Source: Mycolicibacterium insubricum (GTDB taxonomy: Bacteria; Actinomycetota; Actinomycetes; Mycobacteriales; Mycobacteriaceae). Taken from it: a stretch of DNA of 64,000 nt. Where the stretch lies: contig NZ_AP022618.1 in assembly GCF_010731615.1 (NCBI RefSeq), positions 496,001-560,000 of the forward strand, read 5' to 3'. Below the pieces are notes generated by a model. That model did no database searches, was not told the DNA's origin, and worked only from the letters and a program-made list of their open reading frames with translations. Below are positions 24,764-32,866 of the stretch, piece after piece. Every line of letters starts with the position of its first letter. The stretch's first letter is position 1. Both the position numbers and the translations under genes were made by a program.

Positions 24764-24773
24764 AAAGGGGCGC

Positions 24774-25592
24774 TCAGCCGGGGCGCCGGATGGCGATCGC
24801 CGATCCCAGCCTGCTGATCTGCACGTTGCGACCGGGCTCGGGCGCCTCGACCACCATGCCGTTGCCGATCGCCATCTGGACGTGCCCGGTGCTGGGGAAC
24901 ACCAGGTCGCCGGGCTGGACGTCGGAGCGAGCAACCGGGATCCCGATGTTGATCTGCTCGTAGGTGGTGCGCGGCAGGCTGATCCCGGCCTGCCGGTAGG
25001 ACCATTGGGTGAGGCCCGAGCAGTCGAAGGTGTCCGGACCGGTGGCGCCCCACACGTAGGGCCGGCCCAGCCTGGACAGCGCCGAGCGCACCGCCGCCGC
25101 GCGGGCCCCCTGCGGAAGCGTGAGCTTGAGCCCGGTGCGCCCGCGGCGCTGCGCCAGGTAGCGCAGGGCCCGCAGTGCCGCGGCCCGACGCCGGGCGTTG
25201 TTGCGGGCGGCGAGCACATGCCGGTGCTGCGCGCGCAGGCGCCGGATCCGTCGTCGCAGCGCCTCTCGTTGCGCGACTGGCGAATTCGACGTCGGCACCT
25301 GGTCCGCTCTGGCCTCGGCGAGGATCCGACCGGTTGCGGTGCGCGCCTCGGCGTGCTCGGCGTGAGCGTCGGCCAGGCGGGTGTGGGCCGTGCCGTCGGT
25401 CACCCCGGCCCGCCAGAAGTCGGTGCGGGCGTCGGTGATCGTGCGCCGGTAACCGGCGGTGACGGCTACCCGATCGGCGCCGGCGCCCAGCGCCGCGACG
25501 GCCTTCTCGGCATCGGGCGCGCCGACGGCCATCGGGGCGGACTCACCGAGGAACAGCGCGTGCGCCCGGGTCAGCAGCTCCAGCTCCGACAT
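24774..25592 (-). CDS. NlpC/P60 peptidase without signal peptide (Rv0024-like)
   Basis: A 272-aa protein. Residues ~1-155 are helical and very basic toward the end (LRRRIRRLRAQHRHVLAARNNARRR), followed by an NlpC/P60 domain. The catalytic Cys is in DTFDCSGLTQWSY, the His in TGHVQMAIGNG, and the third polar position follows at APEPGRN. Such enzymes cut D-Glu-mDAP bonds in peptidoglycan. There is no Sec or Tat signal, although the substrate is outside the cell, so export by a type VII system is inferred. The ATG at 25592 has GGGGAGG 8 nt upstream. Rv0024 is 281 aa. Confidence 0.88.
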   Translation of the reverse strand: MSELELLTRAHALFLGESAPMAVGAPDAEKAVAALGAGADRVAVTAGYRRTITDARTDFWRAGVTDGTAHTRLADAHAEHAEARTATGRILAEARADQVPTSNSPVAQREALRRRIRRLRAQHRHVLAARNNARRRAAALRALRYLAQRRGRTGLKLTLPQGARAAAVRSALSRLGRPYVWGATGPDTFDCSGLTQWSYRQAGISLPRTTYEQINIGIPVARSDVQPGDLVFPSTGHVQMAIGNGMVVEAPEPGRNVQISRLGSAIAIRRPG

Positions 25593-25622
25593 CCTCGGCA
25601 CCTCCCCGTCAGTTCGTCCCCG

Positions 25623-26384
25623 TCAGTTGGTTTCGCCCACGCTCCGGTCGCCGGCGTGGGCTGCGACGAAGGCCCGGACCCGGGCCAGCGCCCCCGCCGG
25701 CACCGCGCCCCGGATGCGGATGTCCCACAGTTCGTCGGCGTCGATGCCCAGCAGGGCGGCGATCACGGTTTCCGGCAGCCCGGACTCGGTACAGGCGCGG
25801 TCGAACTGGGCGGCAAGGGCACCGGGCAGCCGGGCGAGCAATTCGGCGCGGGTGTGTTCGAGTTCGCGCAGCGAGTCCAGCAGCGCACCGCCGGGCGCCG
25901 CGCCCGCGTTCACCGCGACCCGCCACGAATTGGCGGCCAGTAGCTCGGCCTTCACGCACTGGGTGATCACCGAATGAATATACGTCTCATATTCGTTTGA
26001 TGTGCTCGCGGGCAGTCGGGCGATCACCGCGCGCAGCGTTTCCAGCTGGGCTTCGGCGAACCCTTCGAACACCGCCGTGTCGGCGTTGCGGTCCACCACA
26101 ACGGGTCCGGGCCCGGGCGTTTTCGGCTTGGCCGGCACACCGGTCAGTTCGGCCAGTTCTCGTTGCGGATCGTCGGAGAGCAGTAGCCGACCGTAGCTGC
26201 CCGGCGGCAGGCCGAGGCCGTTCTCTACCTTCTGAACTGTGCTTTTATGCGGCTTACGGGCGCCGCGCTCCAGGAAGCTCAACCCCATCACGCTGACCCC
26301 GGTGGCTGCCGCCAGCTCGGCCAGCGACCATCCCCGCGCCTCCCGCAGGGACCGGATCGCGGCGCCGGCAGATTCCCGGCTCAT
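25623..26384 (-). CDS. XRE-family transcriptional regulator (Rv0023-like)
   Basis: A 253-aa protein with an N-terminal Cro/CI-type helix-turn-helix (IRSLREARGWSLAELAAATGVSVMGLSFLERGARKP, residues ~10-45) and a long C-terminal region without a recognised ligand-binding fold. Rv0023 (256 aa) sits beside whiB5 in the same divergent arrangement. It heads the leftward unit with the NlpC/P60 gene 30 bp downstream, so it probably controls the ESX-associated genes and may bind the 144-bp spacer shared with whiB5. Confidence 0.85.
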   Translation of the reverse strand: MSRESAGAAIRSLREARGWSLAELAAATGVSVMGLSFLERGARKPHKSTVQKVENGLGLPPGSYGRLLLSDDPQRELAELTGVPAKPKTPGPGPVVVDRNADTAVFEGFAEAQLETLRAVIARLPASTSNEYETYIHSVITQCVKAELLAANSWRVAVNAGAAPGGALLDSLRELEHTRAELLARLPGALAAQFDRACTESGLPETVIAALLGIDADELWDIRIRGAVPAGALARVRAFVAAHAGDRSVGETN

Positions 26385-26528
26385 CCGCGTACTCCGACCA
26401 TGCCCGAATGGTACACAGCCGGTTCATCCGCCTGTGGATATCTGGTTTGATCGTCGTTTCTCTTGCCTTCGCGCCGTTTCCATGTATACGATATTGTCAT
26501 CGTTTTGAATCGGAGGAGGGATCAGATC

Positions 26529-26933
26529 ATGGAGCTTCCGCCCTGCACGACGGATCCGGACCTGTGGTTCGGCTACTGCGACGACGACAGCACCGACGGC
26601 ACCTCCAAGGCCCGGGTGTACCAAGCCGCCGCGTTGACCGCCCGCACGCTGTGCCTGCGGCGCTGTCCGCTGGCGCAGCAGCGCCGGTGCGCGCGCTATG
26701 CGCTGGAGGGCGGGGAGGCCTTCGGAGTGTGGGCGGGGATCAAGCTGCCCGGCAACCAGTGGCGGCAGCGCCGCGAGCTGGACCGGGCCCGCGCACACCT
26801 GCGGCGCATTGCCGCCGGCGAGGTCACCCCGCGCGAGATCCCGGAGAACGACGCCCTGCTGCGCCGCGGCGGCGGCCCCGCACCCGCGCAGGCGATCGTG
26901 TTCCACCTGCCGGTGCGCCGCCCCGCCGCCTGA
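26529..26933 (+). CDS. whiB5: WhiB-family Fe-S regulator (WhiB5 type)
   Basis: A 134-aa WhiB-like protein with PCTTDPDLWF (Cys6) at the start, a cysteine cluster LCLRRCPLAQQRRC (Cys42, 46, 54) and the GVWAGI turn followed by a basic C-terminus. The cluster spacing is CX3CX7C, not the usual CX2CX5C. The ATG is preceded by GGAGGAGGG. In M. tuberculosis whiB5 (Rv0022c) is divergent from Rv0023 as here, and WhiB5 has been reported to influence ESX-2 and ESX-4 genes. That supports a regulatory link to the adjacent eccB-eccC unit. Confidence 0.88.
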   Translation: MELPPCTTDPDLWFGYCDDDSTDGTSKARVYQAAALTARTLCLRRCPLAQQRRCARYALEGGEAFGVWAGIKLPGNQWRQRRELDRARAHLRRIAAGEVTPREIPENDALLRRGGGPAPAQAIVFHLPVRRPAA

Positions 26934-26991
26934 CGCCCGCCACCGCCGGTTCCCCAGCCTCGCGCCGAGCCTGCGCGCCGCTCCGGGACCG

Positions 26992-28068
26992 CTACGTCGC
27001 CGTCATCTCGTCGATCAGCTCAAGGGTGCCGAGCTCGCGGATGGCGGCGCAGCCCCGAGACAGCATCGCCAGCATCATGTCGTCGCCGCGCTCGCTCGAG
27101 GCGGCGAAGGCCACCCCGAAGGTGGAGATGAGGGTAATCTGCGGCAGACCCAAACGGTAGTCGCGCCAACAGCTTTGCGCGTCGTACCCGGTCACGCCGT
27201 AGCCGATCAGCGCCCGGTGGTAGGCCTCGACCAGTTCGCGTTCGGCGCCGGAGCGCTGCTCCACCGGGAGTCCGGTACCCAGGAAGTAGGCGAGATCGCG
27301 GGCGGGGAGTCCGACCGACAGTGTCTGCCAGTCCACCACCGTCACCCGGGTTCGCTGGGGGTCATAGAGCAGATTGTCCAGCCGGTAGTCGCCGTGCAGC
27401 AGCGCGAAACGCTCGGGCTCGCACATCAGCCAGTCCCGGGTGTGCTCGGCGGTCGCCGTCAGCGTGTCGCGGTCGGCGGCCGTCATCCGGTCTCCGAGCA
27501 CGCCGAGGGTGGTCTCGGCGGCCGCGACGGCGGCCATCTGCAGGCCCGCGGCGAAGTCGGCGTCCGGGCGCGGCATCGTCACCCCGGGGAAGGTCAGCCA
27601 CTCGGGGTCGCCCCACCGGGGGCCGTGCAGTCCGGCAAGTGCGACGACGGCGAGCTCGGCCTCCCGGATGGAACACCCCCGGATCTGGTCACCCTGCACC
27701 GAGGGTGCCAGATCTCCGAGCAGCATGGCGAAATCCAGTCCGTCCCGGTCGATCTCGCAGAAATAGCACGGCGGCAGCGGCACCGCCAAGGTGGCGGCGG
27801 CATGCGTGTAGAACATGTACTCGGCCCGGTATCCCAGGGTCACCCGGGCCCGGACGTCCTGGTCCTGGGACACCAGTTTGGCCACCAGCGTGCTCGGCAG
27901 CTCGGCGGACGGATCGGCGTATTGCGGCCGGACCCGGTACGTGGCCCCGGTCTGTCCAGTGCCGACGGTTTCGACCGTCACCGCGGTGACCGGCGCGCCG
28001 AGCACCTCGGTCAACCAGGTCGCGGTGATGTCGTCGGGGCCCGCCGGAATCTCGACACTTGTCGCCAT
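26992..28068 (-). CDS. Aminoglycoside phosphotransferase / ecdysteroid-kinase-like protein
   Basis: A 358-aa kinase-fold enzyme. The catalytic loop HGDYRLDNLLYD and the metal-binding VVDWQTLSVG are intact, and the lysine-containing strand STLVAKLVSQD is present. Family members phosphorylate small molecules. In mycobacteria they are common and mostly uncharacterised, so antibiotic resistance should not be assumed. The ATG at 28068 has GAGGTGG upstream. It converges on whiB5 and appears to be a single-gene unit. Confidence 0.88.
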   Translation of the reverse strand: MATSVEIPAGPDDITATWLTEVLGAPVTAVTVETVGTGQTGATYRVRPQYADPSAELPSTLVAKLVSQDQDVRARVTLGYRAEYMFYTHAAATLAVPLPPCYFCEIDRDGLDFAMLLGDLAPSVQGDQIRGCSIREAELAVVALAGLHGPRWGDPEWLTFPGVTMPRPDADFAAGLQMAAVAAAETTLGVLGDRMTAADRDTLTATAEHTRDWLMCEPERFALLHGDYRLDNLLYDPQRTRVTVVDWQTLSVGLPARDLAYFLGTGLPVEQRSGAERELVEAYHRALIGYGVTGYDAQSCWRDYRLGLPQITLISTFGVAFAASSERGDDMMLAMLSRGCAAIRELGTLELIDEMTAT

Positions 28069-28222
28069 GGCCACCTCACTGTGATCGCTTCTGCGGATGC
28101 GACGCTTCACCGGCATCGCGTTACAGAGTCAAGCACGAACGTAAGGCTTTCGGGTCGATGCGCTGATATCCGCGGCGACCAGCGGGCCCGGGCCGAGACC
28201 GTCGCTGTCCGGCCGGGGACGG

Positions 28223-28462
28223 CTACGGGGTTCCGGCGGCGACGCGGTAGCAGTTGGTGCCGCCGATGCCGAACACCGTCACGCTCTCGCACCGCATGAA
28301 GCTGCCGTCGGGCTGATCCGACGGGTGGTCGCACCGGCCGCCTCCGTTGCCCAGCACCGTGATGTTCGTTCCCATGCACTCGGCCGAAGCGACCGGAGCC
28401 GAGATGACCCAGCCGGTCAGCGCCGCGCCGACGGCCATAACAGCGATTCCCAACTTTTTCAT
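28223..28462 (-). CDS. Small secreted cysteine protein
   Basis: A 79-aa protein with a clear Sec signal (MKKLGIAVMAVGAALTGWVI, cleavage after VASA) and a ~51-residue mature chain with four cysteines (ECMGTN, GRCDHP, MRCESV, TNCYRV), likely two disulfides. It looks like a mycobacterial small secreted protein of unknown function. The 245 bp between this gene and the SpoIIAA-like gene hold no other ORF I would support. Confidence 0.8.
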   Translation of the reverse strand: MKKLGIAVMAVGAALTGWVISAPVASAECMGTNITVLGNGGGRCDHPSDQPDGSFMRCESVTVFGIGGTNCYRVAAGTP

Positions 28463-28707
28463 GATTTTCCCCCTTGGCTCGTGGCAACGGTGCGTTGCCG
28501 TGACCGCAACGTTGCCGAATCGTTGCCCGGAAAGCCATGGATTTAAACAGCTTGACTAACAAGTTCATCCGTTCGGACTACAAGAACCCGGCCCGAGCGC
28601 CTCCGGTCGTATGACACCAGCTCAGGCACCCGAGAGCGGCGCGGCTCCCGGCCCGGATCGGGCGTACCGTCGAGACTGCCTCACCGCGCTCTGCCGAAGG
28701 AGATCCG

Positions 28708-29073
28708 ATGATCGAGTTGCTGTCCGATATGCCCGCCGGAGTCGCCGGGATCTCGGTGTCCGGAAAGCTCAGCCGCGACGACCTCGCGGTGGTGCCGACC
28801 CTGGAGGACGCCTTCAAGGGCGACGAGTTCCGGCTCGTCGAGGTGATCAACGACGACTACGCGGGCTTCGGCCACGGAGGTCTGGTGGAAGACATGCGCG
28901 TCGGGTTCGGCGCGCTGATCAAGCACCACGCCCAGTTCAAGCGAATCGCCATCGTGACGAACCTGAGCTGGGTCACCCACACCATCCACGCCCTCGCCTG
29001 GATGATCCCCGGCGAGATGAAGACCTTCACCCTCGACGAACTGGACCAGGCCAAGGAGTGGGCCGCGAGCTAG
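28708..29073 (+). CDS. SpoIIAA-like STAS-fold protein
   Basis: A 121-aa protein of the SpoIIAA-like family (PF11964): VAGISVSGKLSRDD at the start, DMRVGFGALIKHHAQFKRIAIVTN in the middle, and an acidic/basic C-terminus. The fold often binds lipids or acts as a small partner domain; no specific role is known. GAAGGAGAT precedes the ATG. Its stop codon shares bases with the convergent DUF488 gene. Confidence 0.85.
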   Translation: MIELLSDMPAGVAGISVSGKLSRDDLAVVPTLEDAFKGDEFRLVEVINDDYAGFGHGGLVEDMRVGFGALIKHHAQFKRIAIVTNLSWVTHTIHALAWMIPGEMKTFTLDELDQAKEWAAS

Positions 29074-29606
29074 TCTGCCGCCCGCACCGGCGGATAGGTG
29101 ATGTCCCAACCGTCGACGCGCGCGTTTTCGTCCAGTACCGCCCGCCGGGTCGAGGTGGGCGAAAGGATGTCGATCACCTCGACACCGGCGACGATCAGTG
29201 CGTCGGTGATCAACCGGCGATGGCAGCGCCACGGCACCGCCTCGCTGCACATGATCGCCGGGCGCTCACGGGCAGCCATCGCCAGCAGCTCGTCGAGACC
29301 CTCCCGGAACTGCGGGGTTGCCATGTAGTCGGCGTAGTCGCGAAACGCCTTGACCCGCCACGCGCCGTTGGGGCTCGCGACGCCCACCGGGGTGTGGCGT
29401 CGTCCACCCAGCTTGGGCAGCCAGCGATACTCGATGTCATCGGGCAGTTCGGCGATGATCGCGTCCCGGTTCCACTGCGGGAACTTCCGGGACGACGGGT
29501 AGGACCGCACGTCGGCGAGCAGCGTTATGTCGTTGGCGCGCAACATCGCCAGCACTTCCCCGAACTCGCGGGTCGAGTGCCCGATTGTCCACACCCGTTC
29601 TGCCAT
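29070..29606 (-). CDS. DUF488 family protein
   Basis: A 178-aa protein. The family signature is WTIGHSTREFGEV at the N-terminus, LLADVRSYPSSRKFPQWN, and a cysteine-containing MCSEAVPWRCHRRLI near the C-terminus. DUF488 proteins are metal- or nucleotide-binding candidates without firm function. The stop overlaps the SpoIIAA-like stop in a CTAG palindrome (29070-29073). Confidence 0.87.
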   Translation of the reverse strand: MAERVWTIGHSTREFGEVLAMLRANDITLLADVRSYPSSRKFPQWNRDAIIAELPDDIEYRWLPKLGGRRHTPVGVASPNGAWRVKAFRDYADYMATPQFREGLDELLAMAARERPAIMCSEAVPWRCHRRLITDALIVAGVEVIDILSPTSTRRAVLDENARVDGWDITYPPVRAAD

Positions 29607-29648
29607 CACGTTTCACTGTAGTGACCCGCGGCGGTTGGGTGGAGGTGG

Positions 29649-30398
29649 TCAGCGGGTGGTGTAGCCGCCGTTGACGAACAGCGTCTGCCCGTTGACCCAG
29701 TGTCCCGGACCGGCGAGGAACACCACCAACGGCGCGATGTCCTCGATTCGGGTCAGCCGGTTGCCCATCGCCTGGGACTTGTGGAACTCCACCCGCTCCG
29801 GGGTCTCCTGCGGATAGAAGAACGGCGTGTCCATCGGTCCCGGGGCAACGTTGTTGACGTTGATGCCACGGTCGGCGAATTCCTTTGCGCCGGCGCGGGT
29901 GAAGTGCTCGACGGGACTCTTGGACCCAGCGTAGGACGAGTAGCCGTCGGTGAAGGCGGCCAGCAGCGACGTCACGATCGTGGTCACCGAACCGCCGTCG
30001 TTGAGCCGCCGGCCGGCCTCCTGCAGAAAGAAGAATGCGGCCTTGGCGTTGACGTCGAACATGGCGTCGTACTCGTCCTCGGCGATCTCCAGGATCGGCT
30101 TGCGCAGCACCTTGCCGACGGTGTTGACCGCGATGTCGACCGACCCGAACGCGCCGGCCGCGACATCGAAGAGTGCGGCGATGTTCTCCGGCCTGGTGAG
30201 ATCGCCCCGTACCTTGATCGCCTCGGCGCCGGCGGCCCGCACCGCTTCGACGGTCCGGTCCGCATCGGGTTCGCTCGCCGCGCTGTTGTAGTGCACCGCG
30301 ACGTTGACACCGGCACGGCCCAGTTCGGTGCTGATCAGACCGCCGAGATTCTTCGCGCCGGCGGCAACGACGGCAGACTTTCCTTTGAGTTCGCTCAT
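29649..30398 (-). CDS. SDR-family NAD(P)-dependent oxidoreductase
   Basis: A 249-aa short-chain dehydrogenase. It has an N-terminal cofactor motif of altered form (VVAAGAKNLGGLI in place of GxxxGxG), NTVGKV where NNAG is usual, and the catalytic Ser/Tyr/Lys in TSLLAAFTDGYSSYAGSKSPVEHF, with APGPMDTPFF following. The sequence fits a classical SDR that reduces or oxidises a small ketone/alcohol. It is divergent from a LysR gene, which probably controls it. The ATG at 30398 is chosen over an upstream in-frame start. Confidence 0.9.
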   Translation of the reverse strand: MSELKGKSAVVAAGAKNLGGLISTELGRAGVNVAVHYNSAASEPDADRTVEAVRAAGAEAIKVRGDLTRPENIAALFDVAAGAFGSVDIAVNTVGKVLRKPILEIAEDEYDAMFDVNAKAAFFFLQEAGRRLNDGGSVTTIVTSLLAAFTDGYSSYAGSKSPVEHFTRAGAKEFADRGINVNNVAPGPMDTPFFYPQETPERVEFHKSQAMGNRLTRIEDIAPLVVFLAGPGHWVNGQTLFVNGGYTTR

Positions 30399-30474
30399 GG
30401 CTCGGACGTTAATCCGTTCATCCACAAAACAGAAACAGTTGATTCACGTTTTCTCACAATTAGTATTTGTTGTC

Positions 30475-31356
30475 ATGGTCGCCGATCTTCGCCGCCTCCG
30501 GCATTTCACCGCGGTTGCGGAGGCGGGCGGTTTCACCGCCGCTGCCACCACCGCGCACCTCAGTCAACAGGCGCTGAGCACCTCGGTGCGTCAGCTTGAG
30601 ACGGAGTTGGGCGTCGACCTGTTCGTGCGCACCGGGCGCCGCGCGGTCCTCACCCCGGCCGGACGGGCACTGCTCGCCGAGGCGCGGCCACTGCTGACGG
30701 CCGCCCGCACCGTCGACCAGCGGGTCCGTGCCGCGGCGGCCAGCCCTCGAGTATGGACGGTCGGACACAGCCCCGCACTGGACAGCGCGCAGGTGTACAC
30801 GCTCATCGAACCGGCGATCACCGCGTTCCCGGAGATGTCGTTCACCCTGCGTCAGTGCTATCCCGATCAGTTGATCGCCGGGATACTCGACGGCACATTG
30901 GACCTGGGCCTGCGCCGCGGCGTTGCCGACGGCGCCGATATGGCCGCGGGGGTCATCGGCTACCACCGCATCCGCGCCGCAATACCCGCCTCCCACCGAC
31001 TGGCGGAAGCTCCGCACATCACCGTGAACGACCTCGCGGACGACCGACTGGTGCTGTGGGCGCCACCCGGGGCGTCCTTCTTCAGCGACTTCCTGATGGC
31101 CGCCTGCCGACGCTGCGGCTTCGAACCCGACTTCGTGGTGAGCCGAGTGCAGGGTGCGGCGATGGTGGCCGCTCCGCTGACCACCGGAGCGATTGCCCTG
31201 GTGACGGCCGAGCCCGGGCCGGTCATGAATGGCCGCGTCCGCGTCGTCGAGCTGGAGCCACCGCTGCTGGTCCCGGTCCAGGCGCTGTGGCAACGCCACA
31301 CGGTGTCCGACATCCGTGATGTCCTGCTCGCCGACGAGCGGGTTCGCCAAGGCTAA
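30475..31356 (+). CDS. LysR-family transcriptional regulator
   Basis: A 293-aa regulator with an N-terminal winged HTH (LRHFTAVAEAGGFTAAATTAHLSQQALSTSVRQLE) and a periplasmic-binding-like effector domain. It is divergent from the SDR gene across a 76-bp AT-rich spacer, the classic arrangement in which LysR proteins control the neighbour. The effector is unknown. The ATG at 30475 begins exactly at the conserved DLRRLRHF segment. Confidence 0.92.
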   Translation: MVADLRRLRHFTAVAEAGGFTAAATTAHLSQQALSTSVRQLETELGVDLFVRTGRRAVLTPAGRALLAEARPLLTAARTVDQRVRAAAASPRVWTVGHSPALDSAQVYTLIEPAITAFPEMSFTLRQCYPDQLIAGILDGTLDLGLRRGVADGADMAAGVIGYHRIRAAIPASHRLAEAPHITVNDLADDRLVLWAPPGASFFSDFLMAACRRCGFEPDFVVSRVQGAAMVAAPLTTGAIALVTAEPGPVMNGRVRVVELEPPLLVPVQALWQRHTVSDIRDVLLADERVRQG

Positions 31357-31386
31357 GTTTGCTGGCGCGGCCCCCGCGAGCTCTCT

Positions 31387-32112
31387 ATGGTCAGGAGCGT
31401 GACCGCCACCTCGCATCCGTTTGAGCCACACACCGAAGGCCTTGCGGCACGGCTGAACTGGCTTCGCGCCGGCGTGCTCGGCGCCAACGACGGCATCGTG
31501 TCGACGGCGGGCATGGTGGTCGGCGTCGCCGCGGCGAGCGCCGATCGCGGTCCCATTTTGACCGCCGGCGTTGCCGGCCTGCTCGCCGGGGCCGTCTCCA
31601 TGGCACTGGGTGAGTACGTGTCGGTCAGCACCCAGCGGGATACCGAGAAGGCGTTGCTGACCAAGGAACGCCGCGAGCTGCGGACCGAACCGGCCGCCGA
31701 ACTGGAGGAACTGACCGGTATCTACCGGGCGAAGGGGTTGTCACCGGAGACTGCGCGGACCGTCGCCCAGGAGCTCACCGCGCACGACGCGTTCACCGCA
31801 CACGCCGAGGCGGAGCTCGGCATCGACCCGCAGGAACTGACCAACCCGTGGCAGGCGGCGTTCTCCTCGGCGCTCTCGTTCACCATCGGTGCATTGCTAC
31901 CGCTGATCGCCATCCTCTGGCCGCCCGCGACGGCGCGGATCCCGATCACCGCCGTCACGGTGCTGGCGGCGCTGGCCGTCACCGGCGTCGTCTCGGCACG
32001 CCTCGGTCGGGCAAATCCGCGGCGAGCAGTACTACGCAACATGGTCGGCGGCGGGCTCGCGCTGCTGGTCACCTTCGCGGTCGGACATCTGGTCGGGGTT
32101 GCGATCGGCTGA
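31387..32112 (+). CDS. VIT1/CCC1 family iron/manganese transporter
   Basis: A 241-aa membrane protein of the VIT1/CCC1 family. It has the signature NWLRAGVLGANDGIVSTAGMVVGVAAA, then GAVSMALGEYVSVSTQRDTEKA, a cytoplasmic metal-binding helix region rich in Glu (LLTKERRELRTEPAAELEELTGIY), and three more helices at the C-terminus. Relatives move Fe2+ or Mn2+ out of the cytoplasm. A GTG at 31399 is an alternative start. Confidence 0.9.
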   Translation: MVRSVTATSHPFEPHTEGLAARLNWLRAGVLGANDGIVSTAGMVVGVAAASADRGPILTAGVAGLLAGAVSMALGEYVSVSTQRDTEKALLTKERRELRTEPAAELEELTGIYRAKGLSPETARTVAQELTAHDAFTAHAEAELGIDPQELTNPWQAAFSSALSFTIGALLPLIAILWPPATARIPITAVTVLAALAVTGVVSARLGRANPRRAVLRNMVGGGLALLVTFAVGHLVGVAIG

Positions 32113-32149
32113 TTCGCGGGTTCGGTCAGGGTCGCGGGCGGTCCCGGCT

Positions 32150-32611
32150 TCAGTCCCGACGGCAGTTGGCGGTGTCGTCGGACCCCGTCGGCCACGGGAT
32201 CCCGACCTCGCCGAGAAGTTGCTTGAGTTCATGGCGGCGGTCGTCGCCGAGGCCCGTCAGCACCCGCTCGTCGGCGACCCGGATGGCCGCCTCGGCCCGT
32301 TTCAGCAGCGTCGTGCCGTCCCGGGTGAGCCTGGCCGGCAACGCCTTCCCGGTCGCCGGGGTGACCGGTCGGGTGACCGCGCCGCGCTCTTCCAGGCCGC
32401 GCAGCACCTGGTTCATCGCCTGCGCCGAAACCTGCGTGCCGCGGGCTAGCTCGGCGCTGGTCTGACCCGGCTTCAGAGCGAGAATCCGCATGCACACGTA
32501 CTCGGGCAGCCCGATGCCCAGCGGACTCAGTTCGGCGGTGACCTGCGGCCGTAGCGCAGCCATGACCCGATACAGCAGAAAGCCCAGTGGCTCGTCGTCG
32601 GCGCCGGTCAT
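32150..32611 (-). CDS. MarR-family transcriptional regulator
   Basis: A 153-aa winged-helix regulator with the pattern VCMRILALKPGQTSAELARGTQVSAQAMNQVLRGLEERGAV and the wing residues PARLTRDGTTLL. It is divergent from the Gly-rich winged-helix gene. The 255-bp spacer between them holds two 17-bp palindromic operator-like sites and a 27-bp repeat. The ATG at 32611 is preferred; a GTG at 32632 is possible. Confidence 0.88.
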   Translation of the reverse strand: MTGADDEPLGFLLYRVMAALRPQVTAELSPLGIGLPEYVCMRILALKPGQTSAELARGTQVSAQAMNQVLRGLEERGAVTRPVTPATGKALPARLTRDGTTLLKRAEAAIRVADERVLTGLGDDRRHELKQLLGEVGIPWPTGSDDTANCRRD

Positions 32612-32646
32612 GCCCCATATCGTGACACGCACCTCCTTTCCTGCGA

Positions 32647-32742
32647 GCGTGCGCGTCCCCGGTCGACACGCCGCACCCCCTTCCCGCGAGCTTCCCGCGC
32701 GCGTGCGTATCTCGCGCGTGCGTATCCCCGGTGGACACGCCG
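32647..32742. repeat. 27-bp direct repeat in the MarR upstream region
   Basis: GCGTGCGCGTCCCCGGTCGA... at 32647-32673 and GCGTGCGTATCCCCGGTGGA... at 32716-32742 differ at three of 27 positions. A third partial unit lies at 32701-32716. It looks like a dispersed mycobacterial repeat; no function is visible. Confidence 0.65.
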
Positions 32743-32763
32743 ATCGTTCACAGCCGCCTCACA

Positions 32764-32814
32764 TATCAGGTTCCTTGACACCTACACCGACCGTGCGTAT
32801 CAAGGAAATTGATA
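32764..32814. promoter_or_regulatory. Pair of 17-bp operator-like sites before the winged-helix gene
   Basis: TATCAAGGAAATTGATA (32798-32814) is a perfect palindrome of TATCAA-N5-TTGATA. Its complement TATCAATTTCCTTGATA matches TATCAGGTTCCTTGACA (32764-32780) at 14 of 17 positions. The sites are 34 bp apart and probably bind the divergent MarR protein, the winged-helix product, or both. Confidence 0.65.
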
Positions 32815-32866
32815 GATGGGCTCGCCACACTGGGTTGGCCCGGTATCTACGCGAAGGGACACGAGG

